Origin: Moraxella sp035181385
Lineage (GTDB): Bacteria > Pseudomonadota > Gammaproteobacteria > Pseudomonadales > Moraxellaceae
Assembly (NCBI RefSeq): GCF_035181385.1
Contig: NZ_JAXCJK010000005.1
Span: forward strand, 13,230 to 77,229
Direction of reading: 5' to 3'
DNA length: 64,000 nucleotides
The position numbers and the translations under genes were made by a program. This document shows, one piece after another, positions 37,273-46,557 of this stretch (position 1 is the stretch's first letter; each line of letters begins with the position of its first letter). Below the pieces are notes generated by a model. It ran no database searches, was not told where the DNA came from, and saw nothing but the letters and a program-made list of their open reading frames with translations.

Positions 37273-38160
37273 TTAGGGTTTGATGATGCCATCAAGCAAT
37301 GCCAAAAAACCTTTCATATATGTCGTTTTAAGACTGCTTGTGCGTATGGCGGCGTGTAGCTGACAGTATACTCCATCTCCAAGTGTGCGACTCACCACCC
37401 AGCCTTTTTTTTCATAGTCACTTGCCACCCAGTCGGGCAAGGCGGCAACACCTCTTTCGCTTGCCACCAGCTGAATGAGCATGGCGGTCAGCTCTGTGGT
37501 ACGCATTTGTTTGGGTGTGATGCCAGCTGGACTTAGAAATTTGGCAATGATGTCCAGGCGTTCTTGTTCGACAGGGTAGGCGATGAGTGTTTCATCGGAT
37601 AAATCATTAGGGCTGATGGCAGACTGGCTTGCCAAACGATGTGCAGGCGACATGACCAGACGGCTTTCGTAGGTAAATAATGGCTGATAGCTGATGCCAT
37701 CAATTGGCAAGTTGCTTGTTGTGATCAGTAGGTCGATGTCGCCATCAATGAGCATTTGATGTGGCTCGGGTTCAAAACCTGTGGCAAAATCCAGCTCCAC
37801 ATCGCTGTATTCATGTCGATAAGCATTCAAAATCGGCATGAGCCAATCAAAGCAACTATGGCATTCACTTGCCAAGCGTAGCCGTCCTGCTTGTCCATGT
37901 GCAAGGCGTTTGATGTCAGATTTGGTGCGTGCGACTTGTGGTAGGACATTGTCGGCAAGTTGTAGCACCAGCTTACCTGCTGGCGTAAAAGTGATTGGGC
38001 GTGTACGGCGATTGACCAGTGTAATGTCGTAGTGATTTTCTAGTTCTTTTAATTGGTGCGAGATGGCGGATGCGGTGAGGTTGAGTTCGTCGGCAGTTGC
38101 AGCAAGTGAACCATGACGAAAAAGGGCAGAGAGCATTTGTAGATGGCGAATTTCTAGCAT
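37273..38160 (-). CDS. metR: LysR-type regulator MetR
   Basis: This 295-aa protein has an N-terminal winged helix-turn-helix (GSLAATADELNLTASAISHQ, about residues 17-36). The effector domain carries the MetR-characteristic SECHSCFDWLMPIL near 97-110 and the C-terminal GVAALPDWVASDYEKKG. MetR senses homocysteine and activates methionine-cycle genes such as metE and metH. An array of 11-bp repeats lies in the upstream region shared with dedA. Confidence 0.88.
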   Translation of the reverse strand: MLEIRHLQMLSALFRHGSLAATADELNLTASAISHQLKELENHYDITLVNRRTRPITFTPAGKLVLQLADNVLPQVARTKSDIKRLAHGQAGRLRLASECHSCFDWLMPILNAYRHEYSDVELDFATGFEPEPHQMLIDGDIDLLITTSNLPIDGISYQPLFTYESRLVMSPAHRLASQSAISPNDLSDETLIAYPVEQERLDIIAKFLSPAGITPKQMRTTELTAMLIQLVASERGVAALPDWVASDYEKKGWVVSRTLGDGVYCQLHAAIRTSSLKTTYMKGFLALLDGIIKP

Positions 38161-38194
38161 GATAATCCAGTGTGATGATCCTAGTATGTCAATC

Positions 38195-38238
38195 TAAGCT
38201 GTGATTAAGCTGTGATTAAGCTGTGATTAAGCTGTGAT
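38195..38238. repeat. Four tandem 11-bp repeats upstream of metR
   Basis: TAAGCTGTGAT occurs four times without error, about 35 bases upstream of the metR start and in the metR-dedA intergenic region. The 11-bp unit is close to one helical turn, so the copies would lie on one DNA face. Confidence 0.9.
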
Positions 38239-38540
38239 GATGGATAATGAAAGCATGGCATTATTTTAGCACAAGATTTAAAACATGAGGTCGACAATCT
38301 TTGGCTTAAAAAGTGGTTTGATGCTTGTATCACGATTGGTATTTTGTTATTTTTATCATGGTTTTAAGTTTTGTCGTATTGATATTGGTGTTGGCTTGTG
38401 TTGATGACCAATGCTGGTGTGCCTAACATGGATGTTGCCATCAATCTATCAATTATTTATTGTGTGATGCCGTCTTGTGATCAGCTGCAAAGTTTGCTAA
38501 GATGATTGGTTTTTAAGTTGGATACATTGGGCAAAAAGTC
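38239..38540. other. Remainder of the metR-dedA intergenic region
   Basis: About 300 bases upstream of dedA show no supported gene, terminator or repeat beyond the adjacent 11-bp array. They presumably contain the dedA promoter. Confidence 0.5.
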
Positions 38541-39176
38541 ATGGACATCATCTTACAATTCATTGATTTTATTTTACATATTGACATACATTTGGCAGAG
38601 TTCTTGATGAATTATGGCTTGTGGATTTATGGCATTTTATTTTTGATCATCTTTGTTGAGACGGGGTTTGTAGTCATGCCATTTTTGCCAGGTGATAGTC
38701 TGTTGTTTGCAGCAGGGGCGTTGGCGGCGGTAACAGGTGCACTAGACCCATCTTTACTCATCGCATTGCTATTCATCGCTGCTGTGCTTGGAGACGCTTT
38801 AAATTATCATGTTGGTGCATACATCGGTCCAAAAGTTTTTGATAAAAATTATCGATTCATCAACCAACAACACCTACTAAAAGCCAAAAGTTTTTTTGAT
38901 GAGTATGGTGGCAAGACGGTCATCTTTGCTCGCTTTTTGCCTTTTGTGCGTACTTTTACCCCTTTTGTGGCTGGGGTGAGTGGCATGAATTATCAAAGAT
39001 TTTTTGTTTATAATGCCATTGGTGGATTTTGCTGGACGGCGTCTTTTATTTTACTGGGTTTTTTCTTTGGCAATCAGCCTGTCATTAAAGATAATTTTAC
39101 CTATGTGATTGTTGGGATTATTGTGTTTACCGCTTTGCCTGTATTGATTGGTTTTGTCAAAAATAAGATGGGTTAA
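38541..39176 (+). CDS. DedA family membrane protein
   Basis: DedA proteins are inner-membrane proteins with a role in membrane homeostasis, thought to include lipid-carrier recycling. The 211-aa length fits. Key segments are ETGFVVMPFLPGDSLLFAAGALAA near residues 41-64, GDALNYHVGAYIG near 84-96, and the motif GGKTVIFARFLPFVRTFTPFVAG near 118-140, with the conserved arginines. Subfamily is not resolved. Confidence 0.92.
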   Translation: MDIILQFIDFILHIDIHLAEFLMNYGLWIYGILFLIIFVETGFVVMPFLPGDSLLFAAGALAAVTGALDPSLLIALLFIAAVLGDALNYHVGAYIGPKVFDKNYRFINQQHLLKAKSFFDEYGGKTVIFARFLPFVRTFTPFVAGVSGMNYQRFFVYNAIGGFCWTASFILLGFFFGNQPVIKDNFTYVIVGIIVFTALPVLIGFVKNKMG

Positions 39177-39297
39177 TAAGATGGGTTGGTGATGCCAAAA
39201 TTTGTATCATTGCTGTCAAATGATGCTACGCACCCGATTTATTTTGCTGACAAAAAACGATATAATGATACATCAACCCACCAAATCGGAGTAAACC

Positions 39298-39744
39298 ATG
39301 ACCTTAAAAACCACCATCACTGATGCTGTTAAAACCGCCATGAAAGCCAAAAACATGGAACAAGTCAAGGTTTTGCGTAATGTACAAGCAGCGATTAAGC
39401 AAATAGAGATTGACAATCAGCAGGATTTGGATGATGCACAAGTGCTGGCAATTTTGCAAAAACAAATCAAGCAACGCCAAGAGTCTTTGGGTATTTATAC
39501 CGCTAATGGTCGTGAGGATCTGGCACAAAAAGAGCAGTTTGAGATTGATGTGATTGGCCAGTTTTTGCCAGAACAGCTGTCTGATGATGAGCTTGCCAAA
39601 ATTGTTGCCAGCACCATCGAGCAGTTGGGTGCAGCAGGCATGAAGGACATGGGTCGTGTGATGAATGCGGTCAAAGAAAAGACTGCAGGACAGGCTGACC
39701 CTGCGGTGATTTCAGGCTTGGTTAAAAAAGCCTTGACCGCCTGA
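39298..39744 (+). CDS. GatB/YqeY domain protein
   Basis: This 148-aa all-helical protein matches the YqeY family, related to the tail domain of the amidotransferase subunit GatB. Typical sequences are AMKAKNMEQVKVLRNVQAAI, a central LQKQIKQRQESLGIY and the C-terminal GMKDMGRVMNAVKEKTAGQAD with a helical tail. The role is thought to be linked to tRNA-dependent amidation but is unproven. GGAG precedes the ATG. It is not next to rpsU or dnaG as in many genomes. Confidence 0.9.
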   Translation: MTLKTTITDAVKTAMKAKNMEQVKVLRNVQAAIKQIEIDNQQDLDDAQVLAILQKQIKQRQESLGIYTANGREDLAQKEQFEIDVIGQFLPEQLSDDELAKIVASTIEQLGAAGMKDMGRVMNAVKEKTAGQADPAVISGLVKKALTA

Positions 39745-39780
39745 CTTTATTAATGACTGATGCTATCAAACCCCTGTAAT

Positions 39781-39812
39781 AAAAAACCTTGCTATGATGG
39801 CAGGGTTTTTTT
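39781..39812 (+). terminator. Rho-independent terminator after the yqeY-type gene
   Basis: AAAACCTTGC (39783-39792) pairs with GCAGGGTTTT (39800-39809) with one G-U pair and is followed by a T-run. Confidence 0.88.
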
Positions 39813-39983
39813 ATTTATTTTTTGGTTTGGTTGTTTTTTATTTAATGATTTTTTTAGTTTATATTGCCTTGCAAAATACAGTTTTGCCCAGATATCAAGC
39901 CAAGTTTTTTAAAATTTTTTTGATTTTTAACTCATAATTTTTTGATTACTAATGAGCTAATAATAATCTGATAAAGAGTCTTT

Positions 39984-40334
39984 ATGTCAAATTTAACCCT
40001 TGCTCCAAAGTTGATAGAGTGTCTGAGTGATGCTGAAATGACCTTCATTCATAGCCATCTTGATGAATGTATGACAGATGCTGTGATTGCTGCGTTTTTT
40101 GATGCTCGTGGTCTGCCTTGTCCGATGCCATTATTAAAGGCAAAGGTCAGCTTGCGTGCGGTGGCAGATGGCGAGAGTCTGTATTTGGTGGCAAGCGATA
40201 AAAACTCCCAAAAGGATTTGGTGATGTTTTGTCAAAAGCAGTGCCTTGAGGTCATGACTTGGCAAAGCAATACACAGATGCACAATGCAGAAAACTATTT
40301 TCACTTTATCATCACAAAAAAGGCTAGCGTTTAA
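39984..40334 (+). CDS. TusA-family sulfurtransferase-like protein
   Basis: The core (residues 32-110) is a TusA fold. The motif DARGLPCPMPLLKAKVSL carries the Cys-Pro-x-Pro active site near residues 46-49. TusA relays persulfide sulfur to tRNA thiolation and molybdenum cofactor synthesis. This 116-aa version has a ~30-residue N-terminal extension and a longer C-terminus, so it may be a paralogue. It precedes rpoH by 48 bases. Confidence 0.82.
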   Translation: MSNLTLAPKLIECLSDAEMTFIHSHLDECMTDAVIAAFFDARGLPCPMPLLKAKVSLRAVADGESLYLVASDKNSQKDLVMFCQKQCLEVMTWQSNTQMHNAENYFHFIITKKASV

Positions 40335-40382
40335 AGCCATTAAGCCTTACAATAGAGCTGAGATTATTTTTTTTAAAGTATA

Positions 40383-41543
40383 ATGATGACAAAAAAACGC
40401 AACGATTTTGATGCTTATGATAATGACTTTCAAGACAGCTTTGATGGCGACTATATAGATGGTTATGCAGATGACTGTGAGCTAGATGAGTCGTTGCTTG
40501 ATGATGGCTTTTATGAGATTGATGGTATAGACGGCATTGATGACATAGACGATGTGGATTATGATGAATCAGACGATGATGGCGATGATTATGGTGAAAA
40601 ACCTGCCAAAAATCCTGTGCGCGCTGTCATTGAGCATGGTGATAGAACATCTGATTATGTGGTGGCTACACGAGACCTAGTGCCTGCGATGCCAACACAC
40701 TTGGCAGCACCAGGGGTGAATTTGGGGGCTTATATCAATACCGTGCATCAGATCCCGATTCTGACTCCCGAAGAAGAAAAACAGCTTGCCGAACGCTATT
40801 ATCATGATGGCGATGTTGAGGCGGCTCGTTTGTTGGTCATGAGCCATTTGCGTTTTGTGATTCATATTGCTCGTAGCTATTCAGGCTATGGATTGTCGCA
40901 GGCTGACTTGATTCAAGAGGGTAATTTGGGCCTAATGAAGGCAGTAAAACGCTTTGACCCAACGAAGGGTGTGCGTCTGGTGAGCTTTGCTGTGCATTGG
41001 ATTAAGGCAGAGATTCACGAATTTGTCATAAAAAATTGGCGAATCGTGAAAGTTGCGACCACCAAAGCACACCGCAAGCTGTTTTTTAATCTAAGAAGTC
41101 TTAAAAAATCAAGCAATCAGCTGACCTTGGAAGAGGCTGAAGCCATTGCTAAAGATTTGAATGTTACCGTCAAGCAAGTGCTTGAAATGGAAAGCCGTTT
41201 GACGAGCTATGATGCATCTTTTGAGATGCAGGACTCGGACGAAGATGATGGCCGCTATGCACCGCAGCTATTTTTAGAAGATGCCATTGACCCTGCTGAT
41301 GTGGTTGAAGAAGCTGATTGGGAAGAAAATACGACAAACGCCCTAAAAGAAGCGATGGGCGAACTGGACGAACGCTCACGAGACATCATCACACAACGCT
41401 GGCTTGCTGACCAAAAATCCACCCTGCATGACTTGGCGGCTGTGTACAACATCTCTGCTGAGCGTGTTCGCCAAATAGAAAAAAACGCCATGGATAAGAT
41501 TCGTGAAGCCATGACCTTAGATGGCTCGATACTAAATGATTAA
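40383..41543 (+). CDS. rpoH: Heat-shock sigma factor RpoH with a long acidic N-terminal extension
   Basis: Residues ~105-386 are a complete sigma-32: region 2 (QADLIQEGNLGLMKAVKRFD, then VSFAVHWIKAEIHEFV), the RpoH-box-like TKAHRKLFFNLRSLKK, and region 4 with the HTH YNISAERVRQIEKNAM. Typical RpoH is about 285 aa; this protein has 386. Residues 1-75 are extremely acidic, with about 26 Asp and 5 Glu, including a DGIDGIDDIDDVD tract. Two tandem ATGs at 40383 and 40386 are possible starts. An internal Met at 40690 would give a short form but has no visible ribosome site. Confidence 0.92.
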   Translation: MMTKKRNDFDAYDNDFQDSFDGDYIDGYADDCELDESLLDDGFYEIDGIDGIDDIDDVDYDESDDDGDDYGEKPAKNPVRAVIEHGDRTSDYVVATRDLVPAMPTHLAAPGVNLGAYINTVHQIPILTPEEEKQLAERYYHDGDVEAARLLVMSHLRFVIHIARSYSGYGLSQADLIQEGNLGLMKAVKRFDPTKGVRLVSFAVHWIKAEIHEFVIKNWRIVKVATTKAHRKLFFNLRSLKKSSNQLTLEEAEAIAKDLNVTVKQVLEMESRLTSYDASFEMQDSDEDDGRYAPQLFLEDAIDPADVVEEADWEENTTNALKEAMGELDERSRDIITQRWLADQKSTLHDLAAVYNISAERVRQIEKNAMDKIREAMTLDGSILND

Positions 41544-41593
41544 AATCGGCAACATGAATTGTTAAAATACATCTAAAAAACGCTTGCCCTGAT

Positions 41594-41627
41594 GATGAAT
41601 GATAAGATGAATGATAAGATGAATGAT
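41594..41627. repeat. 12-bp tandem repeat after rpoH
   Basis: GATGAATGATAA is repeated nearly three times in the 226-base gap between rpoH and the DUF423 gene. Confidence 0.85.
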
Positions 41628-41769
41628 GAAAGGTTGGTTTTGTACCAAGCTTGTCTTGCATGAAGCCAAAGCGTGAAAGACATTTGTATTTTTTGTATTT
41701 AATACAAAGACTGTTTAATACAAGATTGGTAAATTTGTATGAAATTTTGTGTGGTTTGAGGCATTGCTC

Positions 41770-42177
41770 ATGAATTGGTTAAAAATTGCCGCATTAAATC
41801 TGGCGTTAGGTGTGGGGCTTGGTGCGTTTGGTGCTCATGGTTTGGTAGATTTGGGGGCGTATGAGCTTAAAATTTGGCATACAGCCACGCTTTATCTGTT
41901 CATTCATGCACTAGGTCTGCTTGTGCTTGGTGTGCTAAATGCAGCTGGTTCTTATCGTGTCAATTTGCCTGCCTATCTGTTACAACTTGGTGTACTGATT
42001 TTTAGTGGTACGCTATACGCCATCGTTCTTGGTGCACCAAAATGGCTGGGCATGATCACGCCTGTTGGTGGTGTTTTGATGATACTTGGCTGGCTAAGTC
42101 TTGCTTTTGGTGTATCAAAAAAATATCATCATTCAAAAAAATCCAAGCGTTCTAACCCAAGCATTCTTAGGGGCTGA
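41770..42177 (+). CDS. DUF423 small membrane protein (YgdD-like)
   Basis: The 135-aa protein has four hydrophobic segments. The N-terminus NLALGVGLGAFGAHGL and the following WHTATLYLFIHALGLLVLG are the DUF423 signature. I start at the ATG at 41770, which has GAGG 8 bases upstream, rather than an in-frame GTG at 41749. Function unknown; the family is a widespread inner-membrane group. Confidence 0.85.
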   Translation: MNWLKIAALNLALGVGLGAFGAHGLVDLGAYELKIWHTATLYLFIHALGLLVLGVLNAAGSYRVNLPAYLLQLGVLIFSGTLYAIVLGAPKWLGMITPVGGVLMILGWLSLAFGVSKKYHHSKKSKRSNPSILRG

Positions 42178-42312
42178 CTGGCAGGTTGGATTTCATTCAA
42201 AATCAGCCAAAATGATGATAAAACCAAAATGCTAAATTGACCAAAGCAATTTTATCTGGTTAGTTGGTTGATCTGATTACATGAATAATATGAAATGAAT
42301 GACATGAAAAGC

Positions 42313-42513
42313 ATGAAAAACATTACGCTCAATGGCGAAAAACACACCACCGACAAACGGATACTGCTTGAGCTACTGAGTGAACTTGGCATGACAGAAG
42401 GTCGATTTGCCGTGGAGGTTGATGACACACTTTTGCCAAAATCTCGCCTAGGCGAGGCGGTCATCATTGATGGTATGAATGTCGAGGTTGTGCAAGCGGT
42501 TGGTGGTGGTTAG
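42313..42513 (+). CDS. thiS: Sulfur carrier protein ThiS
   Basis: ThiS carries a C-terminal thiocarboxylate that supplies sulfur for the thiazole ring of thiamine. The ~66-aa length, a beta-grasp pattern (ITLNGEKHTT, FAVEVDDTLLPKSRLGEAVIIDG) and the C-terminal Gly-Gly of VQAVGGG are all diagnostic. Starts at 42295 or 42313 are both possible; the later one gives the usual length. thiG, normally the next gene, is absent here. Confidence 0.88.
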   Translation: MKNITLNGEKHTTDKRILLELLSELGMTEGRFAVEVDDTLLPKSRLGEAVIIDGMNVEVVQAVGGG

Positions 42514-42567
42514 TTCTGGATTTGTGTTTTGAACTTATGAAAATTAAAAGGTTTAAAAGGTGTTGTC

Positions 42568-43419
42568 ATGCCCATTAACATTGCCAGTATTCAGCTTAAT
42601 AGCCAAACCGACATTGATAAAAATCTTGACATTATTAGCCGTGCGGTTGCCCAAGCGTCTGTACAGGCTGATGTGGTCATCTTGCCAGAGAATATGTGTG
42701 TGATGGGCAGGCAAGCAGAGCTTGCCCAACGCTTTGATGAAGTGGCTAGCCATATGGCCAATCTTGCCAAAACACACGGCGTTCATCTTGTGGCAGGTAC
42801 ATTGCCTTGTGCCATTCGCCCAGACGGCACGCCTACCATGCAGGATAAGTACCGCCAAGTCAGCCTTGTCTTTGATCCAAAAGGCGTGCAAATTGCTCGT
42901 TATGATAAAATTCATCTGTTTCGTGCCACTGTCAATGATGGCATAGGTAGCTATGATGAGGGCAAGACCTTTGAAGCAGGCGACAAACTGGTGGTTGTGC
43001 CCATGAATATCAAAGGTAAGACGGTCAATCTGGGTATGATGATTTGTTTTGATGTAAGATTTGCTGTGATGGCACAGCGACTTCGCCAGATGGGTGCAGA
43101 CATCATCAGTGTTCCAGCTGCTTTTACTCACCAAACAGGCAAGGCACACTGGCAGATGCTCTTGCAAGCACGCGCTTTGGACAGTCAATGCATGATGATC
43201 GGCAGTACCCAAGGGGGCGAGCATCATATCGGTAGCAGTGTGCGTAAGACTTGGGGTCATGCAATGATGGTGGACGCACATGGCGTGCTGATGGCAAACA
43301 GTGAGCAAACCTTGGTTGATGAGTCAGGTTATTTGATTGTCTGTGGTGAATTTGATAAAAACAAACAAAGTCAAATTCGCCAAAGTATGCCAATTTTTGA
43401 CTGCCATCAGCTGGCGTGA
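42568..43419 (+). CDS. Carbon-nitrogen hydrolase (Nit1-like, deaminated glutathione amidase candidate)
   Basis: This 283-aa nitrilase-superfamily enzyme shows the Glu-Lys-Cys triad: Glu in VVILPENM near residue 41, Lys in YDKIHLF near 113, and Cys in MICFDVRF near 154. The HLFRATVNDG context and SSVRKTWGHAMMVD resemble Nit1-type amidases, which remove deaminated glutathione. No signal peptide. Substrate is by family analogy only. Confidence 0.87.
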   Translation: MPINIASIQLNSQTDIDKNLDIISRAVAQASVQADVVILPENMCVMGRQAELAQRFDEVASHMANLAKTHGVHLVAGTLPCAIRPDGTPTMQDKYRQVSLVFDPKGVQIARYDKIHLFRATVNDGIGSYDEGKTFEAGDKLVVVPMNIKGKTVNLGMMICFDVRFAVMAQRLRQMGADIISVPAAFTHQTGKAHWQMLLQARALDSQCMMIGSTQGGEHHIGSSVRKTWGHAMMVDAHGVLMANSEQTLVDESGYLIVCGEFDKNKQSQIRQSMPIFDCHQLA

Positions 43420-43474
43420 TTGACAAAAAACAACCCATCATTCATTCTTGCAAATCTTTTTTACTATACTTTGT

Positions 43475-44308
43475 TTAGTTTGCTCTTGTCAGCTCAATCA
43501 ATCTGTCATACACCACGCTTTTTTTAAGTCCCAAAACCTCTGCGACCACGCCACTTGCCTTTTTGGGTGGTAGCTCTTTGTTTAGGGCAAGTAGCCAATC
43601 GTCATAATCTGTCGCTGCGGTCTGCTCGGTGTTGCCTGCGACAACCAGCACAATCTCGCCTCGTTGTTGATTGCCATCATTTTTGACAAAATCCAATAGC
43701 TCGCCAAGTGGCAGTTTTTTGATGGTTTCAAAGGTTTTGGTGATTTCACGGCATAATGTCGCAGTACGCTGACCACCAAATACCGCCATCATGTCGCCAA
43801 GACATTCTACAATGCGATGCGGTGCCTCATAAAAAATCAAGCTCTCACTGCGATTTTGATAGGCTTTTAGTGTTTCGATTCGCCCATGCTGTTTGGCGGG
43901 CAAAAATCCAACAAAGCTAAACCTATCAGATGGCAAGCCTGCCACCGATAAAGCACCGATGACCGCACAAGCCCCAACAACAGGCACGGTCTGTATGCCA
44001 ACTTCATGGCAAGCCCTGACCAGCCTAAACCCTGGATCAGAGATTAGGGGTGTGCCAGCGTCTGAAATGAGAGCAACGCATTGCCCATTTTGCAAGCGTT
44101 CGATGAGCCGTGCTGTTTGGCTGTCGGCATTGTGCTCATGATAGGCGATGGTGGGGGTGGAGATGTTAAAAAAACTTAATAATTTGCCACTGGTGCGAGT
44201 GTCTTCGCACGCTATCACATCTGCGGTTTTTAGAGTGTCTATCGCTCGTGCTGTCATGTCGTTTAGGTTGCCAATCGGTGTGGCAACAACATACAAAATG
44301 CCTGTCAT
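43475..44308 (-). CDS. rsmI: 16S rRNA (cytidine-1402-2'-O)-methyltransferase RsmI
   Basis: RsmI methylates the ribose of C1402 in the ribosomal P site. It belongs to the tetrapyrrole-methylase-like fold: LYVVATPIGNLNDMTARAI at residues 5-23, VIACEDTRTSGKLL near 31-44 and ALISDAGTPLISDPGFRLV near 79-97. Length (277 aa) is typical. It is transcribed alone on the minus strand. Confidence 0.95.
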   Translation of the reverse strand: MTGILYVVATPIGNLNDMTARAIDTLKTADVIACEDTRTSGKLLSFFNISTPTIAYHEHNADSQTARLIERLQNGQCVALISDAGTPLISDPGFRLVRACHEVGIQTVPVVGACAVIGALSVAGLPSDRFSFVGFLPAKQHGRIETLKAYQNRSESLIFYEAPHRIVECLGDMMAVFGGQRTATLCREITKTFETIKKLPLGELLDFVKNDGNQQRGEIVLVVAGNTEQTAATDYDDWLLALNKELPPKKASGVVAEVLGLKKSVVYDRLIELTRAN

Positions 44309-44463
44309 TGATTTTCCAGTTTTTTAGTTTTTATTTTCTTGGTTTTAGGTTTTTTTGGCTTTAAAATATGAATGGCAGGCCGATGCTTGCTTTGGCATTA
44401 AGAAAGCTACCATTGACTTAGCCTACCTAATTTTATTTAGCCTATCTTGGCTAGTTTGCCAAT

Positions 44464-45153
44464 TTAGCTCAAATCTTGCGTTGATGGTTCATTGTGTGAC
44501 TCATCATGATCTAAATGCTCATCAGTGCTTGGGTTTTTGCCCAAATGTAGCCAATCACCCAAAACCTCAGCAAGCTCATCAAGTCCTTGTTTATTAAGAG
44601 CAGAAAAAAGCTGGATAGAAAAAGGTAGCTCTAATGCTTGAAGCTGTTTTTTGGTTTGTAGCAGAGCGGTTTTTTGGGCACCACGCTTTAGCTTGTCCGC
44701 TTTCGTTAAAAGGACATGAACGGGCAATCCACCATCTTTTGCCCAATGAAGCATCTGCTCATCAAAATATTTTAGGGGGTGGCGAATGTCGGTGAGCAAA
44801 ATCAAGCCCATCAGGCTTTGGCGATTGACCAGATAATTTTCTAGCTCTTTTTGCCATTTGATTTTCATCGCCTCTGGCACCTGAGCATAGCCATAGCCAG
44901 GCAAATCCACGATACGACTGTCTGGTGAGCCGACATTAAAAAAGTTGATCATCTGTGTCCGCCCTGGGGTTTTTGATGAGCGAGCAAGCTGTTTTTGGTG
45001 GGTGATGGTGTTGATGGCAGAGGACTTGCCAGCATTAGAACGGCCTGCAAACGCCACCTCAAAACCTGTGTCTTCAGGGCAGAGTTTTAGCGTAGGTGCA
45101 GATAGAGTGAAAGCGGTTTGGCGGATGATTTTTTGATAGTCGGTGGTATTCAT
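44464..45153 (-). CDS. ysxC: Ribosome biogenesis GTPase YsxC/EngB
   Basis: EngB is a GTPase needed for late large-subunit assembly. G1 is GRSNAGKSS at residues 37-45, G3 DLPGYGYAQ near 78-86, and G4 TKADKLKRG near 144-152. Length (229 aa) includes a short acidic tail rich in Asp, Glu and His. The long space upstream (600 bases) is shared with the divergent cytochrome c4 gene. Confidence 0.95.
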   Translation of the reverse strand: MNTTDYQKIIRQTAFTLSAPTLKLCPEDTGFEVAFAGRSNAGKSSAINTITHQKQLARSSKTPGRTQMINFFNVGSPDSRIVDLPGYGYAQVPEAMKIKWQKELENYLVNRQSLMGLILLTDIRHPLKYFDEQMLHWAKDGGLPVHVLLTKADKLKRGAQKTALLQTKKQLQALELPFSIQLFSALNKQGLDELAEVLGDWLHLGKNPSTDEHLDHDESHNEPSTQDLS

Positions 45154-45763
45154 GTTGTGTATTTGTTAAAATTTTAAAAATAAAGCTGATCATATCATGT
45201 GTTAAAAGTAGTGTACCATGAAAGGCAAAAAATAGCGATAAAATAGCGATAATAAATGGTTTTGAGATGATTTTTTTAGATGGTAGATGATACAAATCCG
45301 CCAAGGATTGTAGGGGGTAGGGGGATTGTACGAAGATTGTAGAATTGGTGATTTAATTTTAATGGCTTTAAAGTACAGCATAGTCAACAAAATTGCTGCC
45401 TTGATACTATTTGACAACACTGTTTAATGAGCAACATTCATTTTTTATTTTTTTGTAAATATGATGACATAAACAACCCAAACCATAGAATGATTTTGGC
45501 AGATTGGTCAAAATGGGTTAAAAAAAGCGATGATTTGGGCGGTTTTTTTCACGATTTTAAGAAAAAACAGATTTTTTTTTAAAAAATGTTACCAAAACCA
45601 CAATTTTTGTAGGAAAATTTGGCGAAGTCTTGCTATAATAGCAATTATTTTTGGTGTGGCTATTTTTTATCCGTTGCCAAAAGCAAATTTCGTTTTTTAT
45701 TGAGTTATTTTCAACAAAACCCAAGACTTGGGGTCGCTCCCAGTAAGTTAGTAGGAAATTGTT
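45154..45763. other. Gene-free region between ysxC and the cytochrome c4 gene
   Basis: About 610 AT-rich bases with no supported gene. It holds an extended -10 box (TGCTATAAT at 45631-45639) for the cytochrome gene. A run of A/T tracts lies at about 45525-45590. The ysxC promoter must lie near 45160-45260. Confidence 0.5.
45631..45639 (+). promoter_or_regulatory. Extended -10 promoter of the cytochrome c4 gene
   Basis: TGCTATAAT is a consensus extended -10. It would give a leader of about 120 bases before the ATG. Confidence 0.65.
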
Positions 45764-46456
45764 ATGAAACCTGCAAATAAAGCCATTCTTGCCAAACTTG
45801 TCCTTGCTATGGGCTTTGGTATTGCCAGTATGACCGCCACCGCCATTGTTACCGTGCCAAGCTATGACATTGAAGCAGGTAAAAAAATCGTTGATGCCAA
45901 CTGTGGTGCCTGCCATGGCGTTGATGGTGTGAGCATTGCACCAGCACAGCCAAATCTGGGCGGCCAGAATATCAAATATCTGTACAAACAGTTGGTCGAT
46001 TTTAAAAACAAAGCGCGTCGTAATGGCGTGATGGAAGCTCAGCTTGTGGGTCTGACCCAACAAGATTTGGCCAATGTGGCAGGTTATTATGCCAGCCAAG
46101 CACCTTGGACGCCAGGCTATGGCAACAAAGCAACCTATGCCGAAGCACAAAAGCTGTACTTGGGCGGGGACAAGACCCGTGGGGTCATTCCTTGTGCAGG
46201 CTGTCATGACCCTAAAGGCTCTGGCAACGCATGGGCGGCCTTTCCACGCCTAGGCGGTCAGCACGCCACTTATTTGGCCACTCAGCTAAAGCTGTTCCGT
46301 GCTGCAGGGCGTGAAGATGAAGTTGCTACTGATGGCGAGGTGCGTACCAATGATGCCGCTAAAAAAGGCGAAAAAGGCATGATGCAGATGGTCGCTGCCA
46401 AGCTGTCTGATAAAGACATTAAAATCTTATCAGAATTTTTATCAGCAGTGCATTGA
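45764..46456 (+). CDS. Dihaem cytochrome c4
   Basis: This 230-aa periplasmic electron carrier shuttles electrons from the bc1 complex to terminal oxidases. A signal sequence covers residues 1-27 (ends ATA). Two c-type haem sites are CGACH at 47-51 and CAGCH at 144-148. The two halves are a repeat, both with a PRLGGQ/PNLGGQ-like motif, and Met ligands are available in each half. It has its own promoter. Confidence 0.92.
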   Translation: MKPANKAILAKLVLAMGFGIASMTATAIVTVPSYDIEAGKKIVDANCGACHGVDGVSIAPAQPNLGGQNIKYLYKQLVDFKNKARRNGVMEAQLVGLTQQDLANVAGYYASQAPWTPGYGNKATYAEAQKLYLGGDKTRGVIPCAGCHDPKGSGNAWAAFPRLGGQHATYLATQLKLFRAAGREDEVATDGEVRTNDAAKKGEKGMMQMVAAKLSDKDIKILSEFLSAVH

Positions 46457-46557
46457 TTGTATTTTTTTATTGGGCTGATCACTTAGGCTGACTGTATACT
46501 ATATATTAACATACTTTATATTAACTGTATGATTGTATGAAGCTTATTGTATTTTTG

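Noticed and set aside
42553..43308. A 251-codon minus-strand frame opposite the nitrilase-like gene
   Set aside because: The plus-strand gene has intact catalytic motifs; the minus frame has no recognisable product.
45557..46207. A 216-codon minus-strand frame opposite cytochrome c4
   Set aside because: It overlaps the intact dihaem cytochrome gene and its promoter, and has no recognisable domain.
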